Positions 1 to 8,427 of a stretch of DNA of 64,000 nucleotides are shown here, piece after piece. The notes under the pieces were generated by a model. The model searched no databases and was not told the origin of the DNA. It saw nothing but the letters and a program-made list of their open reading frames with translations. The position numbers and the translations under genes were made by a program. The DNA is taken from the NCBI GenBank assembly GCA_015655125.1, contig JAATFP010000087.1, positions 1 through 64,000 on the forward strand, written 5' to 3'. The number at the start of each line of letters is the position of its first letter. Positions within the stretch are counted from its first letter, which is position 1. This DNA comes from Chitinophagales bacterium (GTDB lineage Bacteria; Bacteroidota; Bacteroidia; Chitinophagales; Chitinophagaceae).

Positions 1-163
1 TGAACGCGAAGAAAAAGTTACCCTGCCGAGAGCTTCCAGCTATACTTTGTATGGTGTAAAATTTCCGTTTCATGCCGTTGTGCATTACCAGACGGAAGAA
101 TTTGAAGTAATCATTTCCAAACCGGGAAGCTGGAGGATCAATGCTGCGATCTCCAGCCAGTAG
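1..163 (+). CDS. 3' end of an unidentified gene
   Basis: An open frame enters from the left edge and stops at TAG 161-163, giving about 53 C-terminal residues that end WRINAAISSQ. Codon use looks normal for the window. The piece is rich in beta-type residues and could end an extracellular or beta-sandwich protein, but I do not recognise a family. The rest of the gene lies outside the window. Confidence 0.55.
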   Translation, partial: EREEKVTLPRASSYTLYGVKFPFHAVVHYQTEEFEVIISKPGSWRINAAISSQ

Positions 164-274
164 GCGCGCCCTGTAGAGTCAGCGTCGTTTAGGCTACACT
201 TTTTTGTACAGGCATAATATTGTCTTCCGCGACTTTATTTTGCCAATGCGCTTTTTATTTTTACGAATAAAGGC

Positions 275-282
275 TACTTTTG
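275..282 (+). promoter_or_regulatory. Bacteroidota -7 box before carB
   Basis: TACTTTTG matches the TAnnTTTG -7 consensus of Bacteroidota sigma-A promoters. A transcript from here would start near 289, which supports the ATG at 312 as the carB start rather than the longer frame reaching 204. I see no convincing -33 TTG at normal spacing. Confidence 0.5.
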
Positions 283-311
283 CCCGCCTGCACAAAAAGG
301 CAAACTCCTCT

Positions 312-3215
312 ATGCCTAAAAATGACTCTATCAACTCAGTGTTGATCATCGGCTCGGGCCCCATCGTTATCGGCCAGGCCTGCGAATTTGACTATAGCGG
401 AACACAGGCGGCGCGCAGTCTCCGGGAAGAAGGCATTAAGGTAATTCTCATCAATAGCAATCCCGCCACCATCATGACAGACCCGATGATGGCCGACCGC
501 GTTTATTTACTACCACTCACCGTAGAAAGCATCGAACAAATATTAGAAGAAAATGATATTGATGCCGTCCTCCCTACAATGGGCGGACAAACCGCATTAA
601 ATCTCTGTAAAGAAGTGGACGAGCTCGGTATCTGGGAAAAATTTAATGTGAAACTGATCGGTGTTGATATCAAAGCGATTGATAAGGCGGAGGACCGCGA
701 AAAATTCCGCCAGTGGATGATACAGATGGGTGTGCCGGTGGCGCGCGCCAAAACGGCCAACTCGTTCCTGGAAGGAAAAGAATTTGCACAGGAAATCGGT
801 TTCCCGCTGGTAATTCGTCCATCGTTTACACTCGGTGGAACAGGTGGTGGATTTGTGCATAGCAAAATTGATCTAGATGAAGCGCTTAATAATGGACTGA
901 ATGCATCGCCGATACACGAAGTGTTGGTAGAAGAAGCCGTACTCGGTTGGAAAGAATATGAACTGGAACTGCTTCGCGACAGCGCCGACAATGTGGTGAT
1001 CATTTGTACGGTAGAAAATTTTGACCCGATGGGTGTTCATACCGGCGACAGCATTACGGTGGCACCAGCCATGACCCTTAGTGACACTGCGTTTCAGCTG
1101 ATGCGCAACACTGCCATTGCTATGATGCGCGACCTCGGCAATTTTGCCGGTGGTTGTAATGTGCAGTTTGCGCTTAATCCGCAAACAGAAGAAATTATTG
1201 CGATAGAAATAAATCCGCGTGTGAGCCGCTCTTCTGCGTTGGCGAGTAAAGCTACCGGTTATCCGATTGCAAAAATTGCTGCAAAACTGGCGATCGGTTA
1301 CAATCTGGATGAATTAAAAAATCAGATCACGCAAAGCACCTCTGCATATTTTGAACCGGCGCTGGATTATGTAATCGTAAAAATTCCGCGCTGGAACTTT
1401 GATAAATTCAAAGGCGCCAATGATACGCTTGGATTACAAATGAAGAGTGTTGGTGAAGTGATGGCGATTGGTCGTTCTTTTGCGGAAGCGATCCAAAAAG
1501 CCTGTCAGAGTTTAGAAAACGAAGCCGTTGGCTTGGGTTATTATGGAAAAAGTCTCATGCATTCCGATGAGCTCATCGAATATATCAAAACCCCGAAATG
1601 GGATCGCATCTTCCGCATCAAAGATGCGCTGATGGCGGGCGCCAGCGTAAAGCGCATTTGCGAAAGCACGCTGATCGATCGCTGGTTCATTTACCAGATC
1701 CAAAAGATTTGCGAATGCGAAAAAGCGATGGCAAAGCATGATCTGAAAACATTGCCGGATGAATTGCTGATCGATGCAAAGAGCCTTGGCTTTAGCGACG
1801 AGCAGATCATCCGCATCATGCAGGAAGAAAACAGTGAACTGATCTACGATCGCAGAAAAGCCATGGGCCTCACGCGTGTGTTTAAGATGGTGGATACCTG
1901 TAGCGCCGAGTTTGAGGCGAAGACCCCCTATTTTTATTCAACATTTGAAGGCTTACAAACACCGCAGTTGCATCATGCTCCGGGAGAATTGTCAACGATC
2001 AGTAATTCAGGCAACAAGTCGCAAGACACTGGATTACCTTCCAACGAATCGATCGTAACTGATAAGAAGAAGATCATTGTTCTTGGCTCCGGCCCCAACA
2101 GGATCGGCCAGGGTATTGAGTTTGACTACTGTTGCGTGCATGGTTTGCTGGCCGTAAAAGAATCCGGCTACGAAGCCATCATGGTCAATTGCAATCCCGA
2201 AACGGTGAGCACCGATTTTGACATTGCCGATAAATTATATTTTGAGCCCGTATTCTGGGAACATCTCTGTGAGATCATCGAGCATGAAAAACCGGAAGGT
2301 GTGATCGTGCAGTTGGGCGGACAAACCGCTTTGAAGCTCGCAAAAAAATTATATGAGAAAGGTATTAAGATCATCGGCACATCTTTTGAAAATATGGATA
2401 TTGCCGAAGATCGCGGCCGCTTCAGCGATACGCTGAAAGAGCTTGGTATCCCTTACCCAAAATATGGTACGGCCTACGATACCGATGACGCCATTGAAGT
2501 GGCGAAGGAAGTAGGTTACCCGGTGCTGATCCGCCCGAGCTATGTGATCGGCGGGCAGCGCATGCGCATTGTACTCAACGATGAAGAACTGGAAAAAGGA
2601 ATTCTCAGCCTCATCAAACACTTACCTGGCAACAAGATCCTCATCGACCATTTCCTCGACCGCTGCCAGGAAGCCGAGATCGACGCCATCTTCGACGGCG
2701 AGCAATTTCACATCATGGGCGTGATGGAACACATCGAACCCGCAGGCATCCACAGCGGCGACAGCAATGCGGTGCTGCCACAGTTCAATCTCAGTCCGCT
2801 CATAGTGCAAACTATGGAAGAGTATGCCGAAAAGATCGCGCGCAAGCTCAACATCTGCGGCCTCATCAACATCCAGTTTGCCATCAAAGACGGCAACGTA
2901 TTCGTGATCGAAGCCAACCCACGCGCGAGCCGCACCACGCCGTTCATCGCCAAGGCCTACCAGATACCTTACCTCAACATTGCCACCAAGATCATGCTCG
3001 GCGTAAACAAACTAGCCGACTTCACCTTTGAGAAAAAGCTCACGGGCTTTGCGATCAAGGAACCTGTGTTTTCATTCAACAAGTTCCCGGGTGTGAACAA
3101 GGAACTGGGGCCGGAGATGAAGAGTACGGGGGAAGCGATACGGTTTATAAAGGATTTGAGGGATCCTTATTTTAGGCAGTTGTATAAGGAGAGATCGATG
3201 CATTTGTCGAAGTAA
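312..3215 (+). CDS. carB: Carbamoyl-phosphate synthase large subunit
   Basis: CarB makes carbamoyl phosphate from bicarbonate, ATP and glutamine-derived ammonia in the cytoplasm, feeding pyrimidine and arginine synthesis. The two homologous ATP-grasp halves are obvious: [18 protein letters not shown] opens the first near residue 10, and [16 protein letters not shown] opens the second near residue 592. The start at 312 (MPKNDS) gives 967 aa and sits just after a -7 box; the frame is open upstream but does not look coding. The protein ends soon after [21 protein letters not shown], so the MGS-like allosteric domain of the E. coli enzyme (about 1073 aa) is absent, which as I recall is normal in Bacteroidota. 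An unusual stretch of about 28 residues, rich in Ser, Gln and His, separates the halves (about 1950-2036). carA is not in the window. Confidence 0.97.
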   Translation: MPKNDSINSVLIIGSGPIVIGQACEFDYSGTQAARSLREEGIKVILINSNPATIMTDPMMADRVYLLPLTVESIEQILEENDIDAVLPTMGGQTALNLCKEVDELGIWEKFNVKLIGVDIKAIDKAEDREKFRQWMIQMGVPVARAKTANSFLEGKEFAQEIGFPLVIRPSFTLGGTGGGFVHSKIDLDEALNNGLNASPIHEVLVEEAVLGWKEYELELLRDSADNVVIICTVENFDPMGVHTGDSITVAPAMTLSDTAFQLMRNTAIAMMRDLGNFAGGCNVQFALNPQTEEIIAIEINPRVSRSSALASKATGYPIAKIAAKLAIGYNLDELKNQITQSTSAYFEPALDYVIVKIPRWNFDKFKGANDTLGLQMKSVGEVMAIGRSFAEAIQKACQSLENEAVGLGYYGKSLMHSDELIEYIKTPKWDRIFRIKDALMAGASVKRICESTLIDRWFIYQIQKICECEKAMAKHDLKTLPDELLIDAKSLGFSDEQIIRIMQEENSELIYDRRKAMGLTRVFKMVDTCSAEFEAKTPYFYSTFEGLQTPQLHHAPGELSTISNSGNKSQDTGLPSNESIVTDKKKIIVLGSGPNRIGQGIEFDYCCVHGLLAVKESGYEAIMVNCNPETVSTDFDIADKLYFEPVFWEHLCEIIEHEKPEGVIVQLGGQTALKLAKKLYEKGIKIIGTSFENMDIAEDRGRFSDTLKELGIPYPKYGTAYDTDDAIEVAKEVGYPVLIRPSYVIGGQRMRIVLNDEELEKGILSLIKHLPGNKILIDHFLDRCQEAEIDAIFDGEQFHIMGVMEHIEPAGIHSGDSNAVLPQFNLSPLIVQTMEEYAEKIARKLNICGLINIQFAIKDGNVFVIEANPRASRTTPFIAKAYQIPYLNIATKIMLGVNKLADFTFEKKLTGFAIKEPVFSFNKFPGVNKELGPEMKSTGEAIRFIKDLRDPYFRQLYKERSMHLSK

Positions 3216-3241
3216 TTAATAAATAATAACGAATAATTAAT

Positions 3242-3275
3242 AATGCCTTCGCGAAAGTGGAGGCATTTGTTTTTG
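3242..3275 (+). terminator. Terminator after carB
   Basis: AATGCCTTC and its near-complement GTGGAGGCATT form a stem around a GCGAAA loop, followed by a T-rich run. It lies 27 bp after the carB stop. Confidence 0.7.
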
Positions 3276-3291
3276 GACGCTGTTCAATTTA

Positions 3292-3319
3292 TTTTGTACG
3301 GATAATTTCCGTACATTTG
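3292..3319 (+). promoter_or_regulatory. Promoter with palindromic operator for the toxin-antitoxin pair
   Basis: TGTACGGA-TAATT-TCCGTACA (3295-3315) is a perfect 8-bp inverted repeat. It overlaps the -7 box TACATTTG (3312-3319) and abuts a TTTTG (3292-3296). An RHH antitoxin bound here would block its own promoter, the usual autoregulation of such modules. The spacing between the two promoter boxes (15 bp) is shorter than usual. Confidence 0.6.
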
Positions 3320-3339
3320 TTTAATAAAATTTTGTGATT

Positions 3340-3621
3340 ATGAAAACAGCAGAACTATCTCGTTTTGATGCACGTCTCCCAAAAGAACAAAAAGAATATT
3401 TTGAATATGCGGCTAATCTCGGGGGATTTCGCAATCTCACCGATTTTGTGATGTTTTCTGTAAAACAGAGTGCAGATAATATTGTGGAGCGGCACAATTT
3501 GATCCTTGCTTCCAAACGCGACCAGGATATTTTTTTTACTGCTATCACCAATCCGCCTGCGCCAAATTCGAAGCTGAAAAAAGCGGCGGCCAGATACACT
3601 AAAGTGATCGCCGCAAAATGA
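3340..3621 (+). CDS. DUF1778-type ribbon-helix-helix antitoxin
   Basis: A 93-aa protein beginning MKTAELSRFDARLPKEQKEY. An N-terminal RHH-like strand (RFDARLPKEQ) is followed by the DUF1778 pattern of a phenylalanine-rich helix and a basic middle. Family members bind DNA as dimers and neutralise a GNAT-type toxin. The stop overlaps the toxin ATG by 4 bp (ATGA at 3618-3621), so translation is probably coupled. The ATG at 3340 is preferred over a GTG two codons earlier. A palindrome just upstream is the likely operator. Confidence 0.85.
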   Translation: MKTAELSRFDARLPKEQKEYFEYAANLGGFRNLTDFVMFSVKQSADNIVERHNLILASKRDQDIFFTAITNPPAPNSKLKKAAARYTKVIAAK

Positions 3622-4118
3622 ATTACCTTACCGTCCCCCTCCATACTTCCCACAAAAAAAAGGACTTTAATTGCGGAAAAAAGCTGCTTGATGATTACCT
3701 GCATACACAGGCAAAGCAGGATGTAAAGCGGAAACTGGCCGCGTGTTTTGTATTGCCGGATGAGAACAACAAGATCAAAGGCTATTTCACTCTATCCAGC
3801 ACATCGATCAACCGAAATTTTTTAACGGAAGCAGTCCTAAAAAAATTGCCGCCTGCCTACTATCATCTACCGGCCACTTTGTTAGGGAGATTAGCGATCG
3901 ACAATAGTTACAAGGGGCAGGGGTTGGGAGAACTGCTGTTGGTTGAGGCGCTCAGAAAGAGCTATGAAATTTCGCAAGAGATAGGCTCCATGGCAGTGAT
4001 CGTTGATCCGATCGACGACGAAGCGGTGAAGTTTTATGAAAAATACGGGTTCATAATATTGAAGGATAGCGGGAAGATGTTTATGGCGATGTGGACGATT
4101 GGGGAGTTGTTTGGGTAG
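3618..4118 (+). CDS. GNAT-family acetyltransferase toxin
   Basis: A 166-aa protein in the size range of the TacT/AtaT toxins, which acetylate aminoacyl-tRNA and stop translation. The acetyl-CoA loop is visible as YKGQGLGELLL, preceded by the strand LLGRLAID; FYEKYGF near the C-terminus is the usual final GNAT strand and turn. It follows the DUF1778 antitoxin with an ATGA overlap, which is the standard order. The tRNA target cannot be read from sequence. The gene ends 11 bp before a decayed copy of the carB 3' end. Confidence 0.85.
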   Translation: MNYLTVPLHTSHKKKDFNCGKKLLDDYLHTQAKQDVKRKLAACFVLPDENNKIKGYFTLSSTSINRNFLTEAVLKKLPPAYYHLPATLLGRLAIDNSYKGQGLGELLLVEALRKSYEISQEIGSMAVIVDPIDDEAVKFYEKYGFIILKDSGKMFMAMWTIGELFG

Positions 4119-4129
4119 GGCTAGACTGA

Positions 4130-4208
4130 TGGCTTTGCTATTAAAAAGCCGGTGAATTTATTCAACAAGTTTCCGAGCATGAATAGGAGGCTGGGGCTGG
4201 CGAAATAA
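4130..4208 (+). pseudogene. Decayed copy of the carB 3' end (copy 1)
   Basis: Read in frame this encodes GFAIKKPVNLFNKFPSMNRR and then LGLAK and a stop. It aligns without gaps to [20 protein letters not shown] and LG near the C-terminus of the intact CarB (3043-3120). About 15 of 24 residues match and many changes are at third codon positions. It has no start or upstream domain, so it is a relic. It sits directly after the toxin-antitoxin pair, as if that module had been inserted at the end of an older carB copy. Confidence 0.75.
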
Positions 4209-4361
4209 TTTCTTGAATGCTTTATTCCCAAAATGACTTTCGCACCGTCATTTTTTTCATAACTGCACATTTTTGCCTCTAACTGTTGCGCCTGTTGTTT
4301 TTTCAGTTTTCCGGAGCTACATTTGCTCTCGAAAAAAATTACCCAACTCAAATCACTAAAG

Positions 4362-5291
4362 ATGAGCCGCACCTTTCACTTTTGCCTGTTCATATGCATT
4401 TTATTTCTTTTAAGTTGCAGCAAAGACGCTACCAATATCAATCCGGAAAAAAGTTATCCCGGGGCCATCGATTCCATTCTTACGTACACGGCTAATGTTG
4501 GCTATGATAGCGGCTTCAGTTCATCCATTGTTGCGCCTAATATTGTGAGATTTGAATATGATGGTCAGCGCAGACTCAGTAAACTAAATCATTTCTGGTT
4601 TGGGCAGAATAATTTTTATACGTTCAGTTATAACGGTGATAATCAACGGCCGCTCCAAATCCGCGATTCGATGCCAACCAACAACCCATCTACCAACTTA
4701 CCCGAAGATGGTTATGGTACGATCCAAACGGAGGAGTTTACATACGATGCCCAGGTACGCGTAACAGAAGATATCCAACGGGAAAGAAATCTTCCAAAAT
4801 CTTATGAGTATATAAAAAATTACCGTCGCACATTTGTGTATGGCGCTAATTATTTCAGAACACTAGACAGTGCAAGTATGTCATTCGGAAGTCCCCAGAG
4901 AGACAGCACCGCACTCGACGCGCTCAACCAACCCACATTTGAATATCGGGGCGGCAACAGCAACAGATTGAACTATACTTATTATAATGAAACCAATCCA
5001 TTTTACCAGTTGGCGGCTGCCCGCGTGATGTATCGTTTCAACCCGTATTGGACATATTTTGGTCACATACAATTCAATTTTTTCTCTACGCCGCAATTGC
5101 CAAAAACAATAGAAGAAATCTATTATCTTGCCAGTAGGCCGATCCGTACTTCCATTCAATTCTATTATGAAAAAGATGCAACCGGGCGAATTGAGAAAGT
5201 GGTGATTGCCCGTCGTTCTTACAATGAATATATTCCAACCCAGATCGAAGATTACAGTTTTTGCAACATGAGGATCTTTTATCACCCGTAG
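4362..5291 (+). CDS. Hypothetical lipoprotein with YD-like stretches
   Basis: A 309-aa protein. It begins with a hydrophobic signal and a lipobox (ILFLLSC-S), so it is probably lipidated at Cys20 and exported. The body contains motifs such as FEYDGQRRLSKL, FSYNGDNQRPLQI and FTYDAQVRVTE, which resemble the YD/Rhs-like strands of Bacteroidota surface lipoproteins. I know of no defined function. The start at ATG 4362 puts the signal peptide at the N-terminus; the frame is open to 4323. The gene seems to stand alone. Confidence 0.75.
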   Translation: MSRTFHFCLFICILFLLSCSKDATNINPEKSYPGAIDSILTYTANVGYDSGFSSSIVAPNIVRFEYDGQRRLSKLNHFWFGQNNFYTFSYNGDNQRPLQIRDSMPTNNPSTNLPEDGYGTIQTEEFTYDAQVRVTEDIQRERNLPKSYEYIKNYRRTFVYGANYFRTLDSASMSFGSPQRDSTALDALNQPTFEYRGGNSNRLNYTYYNETNPFYQLAAARVMYRFNPYWTYFGHIQFNFFSTPQLPKTIEEIYYLASRPIRTSIQFYYEKDATGRIEKVVIARRSYNEYIPTQIEDYSFCNMRIFYHP

Positions 5292-5405
5292 AAAATCCTG
5301 CGGTTAACGCGCTTTGGTTCATTGCACACAAAATAATTGCGATCTTCGCCTTCGTTGGTGAAAGGCTAAGAACTTCCCAAGCCCACTCCACCAACTCGCA
5401 CGCGC

Positions 5406-5432
5406 CGCCGCCCGGTCCCCTGACCCGCGGCG
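5406..5432 (+). repeat. REP hairpin R1
   Basis: CGCCGC-CC-GGTC-CCCT-GACC-C-GCGGCG folds into a two-part stem with a CCCT loop. It lies 95 bp before the RAYT gene and is mirrored by R2 just after it. About 70 bp around it, including AAGCCCACTCCA before and AAAGTTTTTTACT after, also matches the regions around R3 and R5. Confidence 0.8.
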
Positions 5433-5526
5433 CAAAGTTTTTTACTCTCCAAAATAGAAGAAAAAAACGTCTCCCAACTGTACAAATCACCAGCCCAAAA
5501 ACAGCCAAAATCCCGACCTTGTTTTT

Positions 5527-6030
5527 ATGGAAAATTACCCCGAGAACTGGCCGCAATTTTTTACCGCCACCATCAATGGTTGGAAATATTTACTGGAAGA
5601 TGATTGCTATAAAGACATTGTGATAGATTGTATTCGTCACCTTATAAAAGGAAAGCAGATAAGATTAAACGGTTTTGTTATCATGTCCAACCACATCCAT
5701 TTGATCTGGCAGGCGATGCACGGGTATCATTTAAAAAAGATTCAGGATAATTTTTTAAAGATCACAGCTAAGAAATTTAAAGACAAATTGATTTCTTCCG
5801 GAAAAGTAGAAGTGTATGAAGTAAATGCCGCCGACCGGAAATATAATTTCTGGAAACGCGATTCATTGGGTGTTGAGTTATTTACGCCGGCTGTGTTTCA
5901 ACAAAAGTTGGATTATATTCATCAAAATCCGGTGAAGGCTGGTTTGTGTAATTTTCCGGAAGAATACCGGTATTCATCTGCGGCATTTTATTATAATGGT
6001 GTGGATACGTTTGGTATCATGGGGGCATGA
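5527..6030 (+). CDS. REP-associated tyrosine transposase (RAYT)
   Basis: A 167-aa single-domain Y1 transposase of the IS200-like/TnpA-REP group. Its HUH motif is seen in MSNHIHLIW, and the helix DYIHQNPVKAGLC carries the expected catalytic tyrosine. RAYTs are usually single-copy, domesticated enzymes that nick REP hairpins and are thought to spread them. Here REP hairpins in opposite orientation flank the gene (R1 at 5406, R2 at 6055), and more REPs follow within 2.4 kb. The start at ATG 5527 (MENYPENWPQFF) fits the family's length. Confidence 0.9.
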   Translation: MENYPENWPQFFTATINGWKYLLEDDCYKDIVIDCIRHLIKGKQIRLNGFVIMSNHIHLIWQAMHGYHLKKIQDNFLKITAKKFKDKLISSGKVEVYEVNAADRKYNFWKRDSLGVELFTPAVFQQKLDYIHQNPVKAGLCNFPEEYRYSSAAFYYNGVDTFGIMGA

Positions 6031-6054
6031 TTATTTATAGAGTGGTGGTATGCT

Positions 6055-6244
6055 CGCCGCGGGTCAGGGGACCGGGCGGCGGCGTGCGGAATAGGATTGA
6101 TGTTTTAAATTATAGAAGAGTTTATAAAATTTCCTTACAAAAATCTAAAAACCCATAACCCGTCGCCAGCGAGCGCTGGAATAATTTTCGAAGCTCACTT
6201 TATCCGCTCGTGAGCGCCGGCGCGTGGTCCCCTGACCTGCGCCG
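6055..6244. repeat. BIME-like REP pair R2-R3
   Basis: R2 (6055-6081) is the reverse orientation of R1. R3 (6218-6244) reads CGGCGC-GT-GGTC-CCCT-GACC-T-GCGCCG. The GGTC/GACC core is constant while the outer stem changes on both sides (CGCCGC/GCGGCG against CGGCGC/GCGCCG), which is compensatory change. A small stem CGCTC-GT-GAGCG precedes R3. The roughly 190-bp unit recurs at 8087-8267. Confidence 0.85.
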
Positions 6245-6266
6245 TAAAGTTTCTTACTGCCACCAA

Positions 6267-6539
6267 TTACTTTCCCTCATTCACCACCCACGCCGCCTCC
6301 ACCAACCTCATCACCTCATCATGCAGGGCCAAAAAATTCATCGGCAGCACTTCATCCTCTCTGATGCTTTCATCGAGCCATTCTCTGAGGCATACGCGTA
6401 TGTCCGGTAAATGATAGCGATCAAAAAATTCGCTGATCACCATTTGAGGATCGGCAATTTCATCCAAGGTGAGTTTTAAAGGTTGAGAGTGATACGCGGG
6501 CAGTTTTGCTTTTAATTTGGTACGGAGTTCTGTGTTCAT
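6267..6539 (-). CDS. Conserved 90-aa protein of the duplicated cassette (copy A)
   Basis: A 90-aa protein beginning MNTELRTKLKAKLPAYHSQP and containing DPQMVISEFFDRYHLPD and VLPMNFLALHDEVMRLVEA. It is nearly identical to the protein at 8428-8700, with about six differences in 90 residues, so it is real and recently duplicated or under strong constraint. It reads away from the XRE gene of its cassette across a shared 160-bp region. I do not recognise a family; it looks like a small soluble helical protein. Its 3' end lies beside REP R3. Confidence 0.75.
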   Translation of the reverse strand: MNTELRTKLKAKLPAYHSQPLKLTLDEIADPQMVISEFFDRYHLPDIRVCLREWLDESIREDEVLPMNFLALHDEVMRLVEAAWVVNEGK

Positions 6540-6649
6540 AAAATAAGTTTTAAAATTGTTTTTGATTAAAATAGTGAGGCAAAAAAAATGTGTGGTTAAC
6601 GGGTGTATAGGAGAGCGTTTCTTTCTTTCAATAAAGATAATAAAAAACT

Positions 6650-6663
6650 AGACGCGCGCGTCT
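6650..6663. promoter_or_regulatory. Putative operator AGAC-N6-GTCT (cassette A)
   Basis: AGACGCGCGCGTCT is a perfect 14-bp palindrome ending 36 bp before the XRE gene. The paralogous cassette has AGAC-AAATAC-GTCT at the matching place (8813-8826). The half-sites are kept while the six central bases differ, as expected for a regulator operator. Confidence 0.55.
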
Positions 6664-6699
6664 TTGCGGCAAAGTTTTTTTTTCCGTCACTTCGATAGT

Positions 6700-6927
6700 A
6701 TGGAAGCAATATATGATCAAGCGTTGTTAGATAAAATGGGTGCGGCGTTTAGAAAAGTGCGGATAAAGAAAAAGTTATCGCAAGAGGAAGTTTATAATGA
6801 TACCAATATCAACATTAGCAGAGTTGAACGAGCTATCTATAATATGAAGATCAGTTCTATTTCCGAACTGTGTAAATATTATGATGTTAAGTTGTCGGAG
6901 TTTTTTAAAATGGTGGAAAATGAATAA
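6700..6927 (+). CDS. XRE-family HTH regulator (cassette A)
   Basis: A 75-aa protein that is essentially one helix-turn-helix domain: FRKVRIKKKLSQEEVYNDTN, then INISRVER as the recognition part and SISELCKYYDVKLSEFF at the end. It is a paralogue of the protein at 8865-9098 (shared pattern LSQE, DTN-NIS-RVE, KLSEFFK). It is probably an autoregulator or antitoxin-like partner of the next gene, 36 bp downstream. The start at ATG 6700 was chosen because upstream in-frame sequence overlaps the conserved operator. Confidence 0.85.
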   Translation: MEAIYDQALLDKMGAAFRKVRIKKKLSQEEVYNDTNINISRVERAIYNMKISSISELCKYYDVKLSEFFKMVENE

Positions 6928-6963
6928 CAAATACTCTTCGGAGAATTTATTCTTAACGAAATT

Positions 6964-7719
6964 ATGAATCGATTTTACATCAAAACTGCAGCAAGAGGCA
7001 CTTCTGAACAACTTGCCAATATTGATGGCTTATTACAATTCGCTACCAAAGATTTAAATACTGTCTATTTAGGCCTTAAATTAATTGATGAGCTTAAAGG
7101 GATCGCATTTAAGACCAATAGCTTAATCGATGAAATTATTGCTATTGAAACGCATTCAAAACTTATTTCATTTTTTAAAATTTGTATACTTGATATAACA
7201 GTGGTTTATAAAAATGCCTTGTCATCAACCCATTTGTGGGAGGAGATGCACTGTCTCCGTCAGGGCTATCTCTTAATTTATGAAGCAGTAAAAACCTATG
7301 GATCACATAGCCGGTATATAAAAGAACTTGCTTTCCGAACATCCGATTCTGCCGTAAAAATGTTCGATGAAATGTCGGCGCAGTTGAGGAAATTTAAAAA
7401 AGATTACGACTACGAAGGCACAATTTCCCAAATAAGAAATTCTACCGTAGCTCACATAGAAAAAGATCCATTACATTTCTTTAAAAGCTTAGGTAAGTTC
7501 GATAGAGACAAGGCATTCAAGTCGATAGAAGATTTTGTTTCAATATTGAGAAATCTCCTATTATTATCTGACTACATTTATGCAAATGGAATTAGAGAAA
7601 TAATAGCTAAGTATTCTCGATCCTTTCAGCCAAATGAATATTTAACTCAAATAGACGAACTCTTGAAAGATATTGAATACATGAATAACGAGGATTACTA
7701 TATTTTCCTTCCAAACTAA
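6964..7719 (+). CDS. Unknown helical protein, possible HEPN-like effector (cassette A)
   Basis: A 251-aa, mostly helical protein much richer in A/T than carB or the paa genes, suggesting transfer. The segment ISQIRNSTVAHIEKDPLHFF carries R-x5-H inside a helix, recalling the Rx4-6H motif of HEPN RNases, followed by SILRNLLLLSDYIY. This is inference; no family is certain. It is co-directional with the XRE gene (36 bp gap) and takes the position that an unrelated protein holds in cassette B. That pattern suits a regulator/antitoxin plus exchangeable toxin or sensor. Confidence 0.7.
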   Translation: MNRFYIKTAARGTSEQLANIDGLLQFATKDLNTVYLGLKLIDELKGIAFKTNSLIDEIIAIETHSKLISFFKICILDITVVYKNALSSTHLWEEMHCLRQGYLLIYEAVKTYGSHSRYIKELAFRTSDSAVKMFDEMSAQLRKFKKDYDYEGTISQIRNSTVAHIEKDPLHFFKSLGKFDRDKAFKSIEDFVSILRNLLLLSDYIYANGIREIIAKYSRSFQPNEYLTQIDELLKDIEYMNNEDYYIFLPN

Positions 7720-7826
7720 TTTTGTTGATCACTCAAAGCAAAAATATAACAAACTGTTTATACGGTTTGCCGTAACATCCCCTCTTTCCCTTTCCCTACT
7801 TTCATCCCTACTAAAACCATCCCCCC

Positions 7827-8117
7827 ATGCTCACACTCTTCTCAACAGAACACATCATCCTCACTTCCGGCAGCGGAAACCTCACCCTCACCAATTACCG
7901 GGTAAATTACCAATACAAAGATTTCAGCAGCGCCCATTACCATTCCATTTTTCTGGAAGATATCAGCAGCATGAAATCGGATTATAAAAGTTCGCCTGTA
8001 TGGCTCATTATTGCCGGACTTTCATTCCTTTTGGGCCTGTATGTTTTTGTTAATGGTCAGGATACGTATGCACCGGCCGTAAACTATCAGGGGACCGGGC
8101 GGCGGCATGCGGAATAG
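7827..8117 (+). pseudogene. PH-like membrane protein truncated by a REP element
   Basis: The 96-aa frame starts MLTLFSTEHIILTSGSGNLT and has a strand pattern like bacterial PH domains (LTNYRVNYQYKDF), then one membrane helix (VWLIIAGLSFLLGLYVFVNG). After about residue 84 the reading frame runs into REP half-element R4, so the last residues (YQGTGRRHAE) and the stop come from repeat DNA. The original 3' end is missing. Whether the shortened protein still works is unknown. Confidence 0.55.
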
Positions 8118-8267
8118 GTTTGATGTTTTTGAATCATTTGAAGGTTTTATAAAAGTTCGTTACAAAAATTTTAATGTCGGCTGCACTCGCTTTTGAGTGT
8201 TGAAGAAATTTCGAAGCCTACTCCACGCACTCGTGAGCGCCGGCGCGTGGTCCCCCGACCTGCGCCG
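8087..8267. repeat. BIME-like REP pair R4-R5, R4 halved
   Basis: This is a second copy of the 6055-6244 unit. R4 retains only TC-AGGG-GACC-GG-GCGGCG (8087-8104); its left arm is missing exactly at the hairpin centre, where it joins the PH-like gene. The following spacer still aligns with the first unit (GCGGAATAGG, TTGATGTTTT, TTATAAAA). R5 (8241-8267) is CGGCGC-GT-GGTC-CCCC-GACC-T-GCGCCG. Confidence 0.8.
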
Positions 8268-8349
8268 ATGAGTTTCTTCCTGCCGTGAGAGCAAGCTCAC
8301 TTTCACTATTAAGAAATTTTTCTGAAACGCAAACAGTTGGCAGTTCACT

Positions 8350-8376
8350 CGCCGCGGGTCAGGGGACCGGGCGGCG
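8350..8376 (-). repeat. REP hairpin R6
   Basis: CGCCGC-G-GGTC-AGGG-GACC-GG-GCGGCG is a complete hairpin in the same orientation as R2, 52 bp downstream of the antisense 90-aa gene of cassette B. Together with R5 it forms another head-to-tail arrangement. Confidence 0.8.
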
Positions 8377-8427
8377 GCATGCTGGATAGGTCTCCACTTT
8401 TAATTCCTTAAGGTGGGATTAAAAAAC

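Noticed and set aside
503-1003. 166-codon minus-strand frame inside carB
   Set aside because: Ser-rich shadow frame of the ATP-grasp coding sequence.
3321-3704. 127-codon minus-strand frame across the toxin-antitoxin pair
   Set aside because: Antisense to two clear genes and to their operator; no family features.
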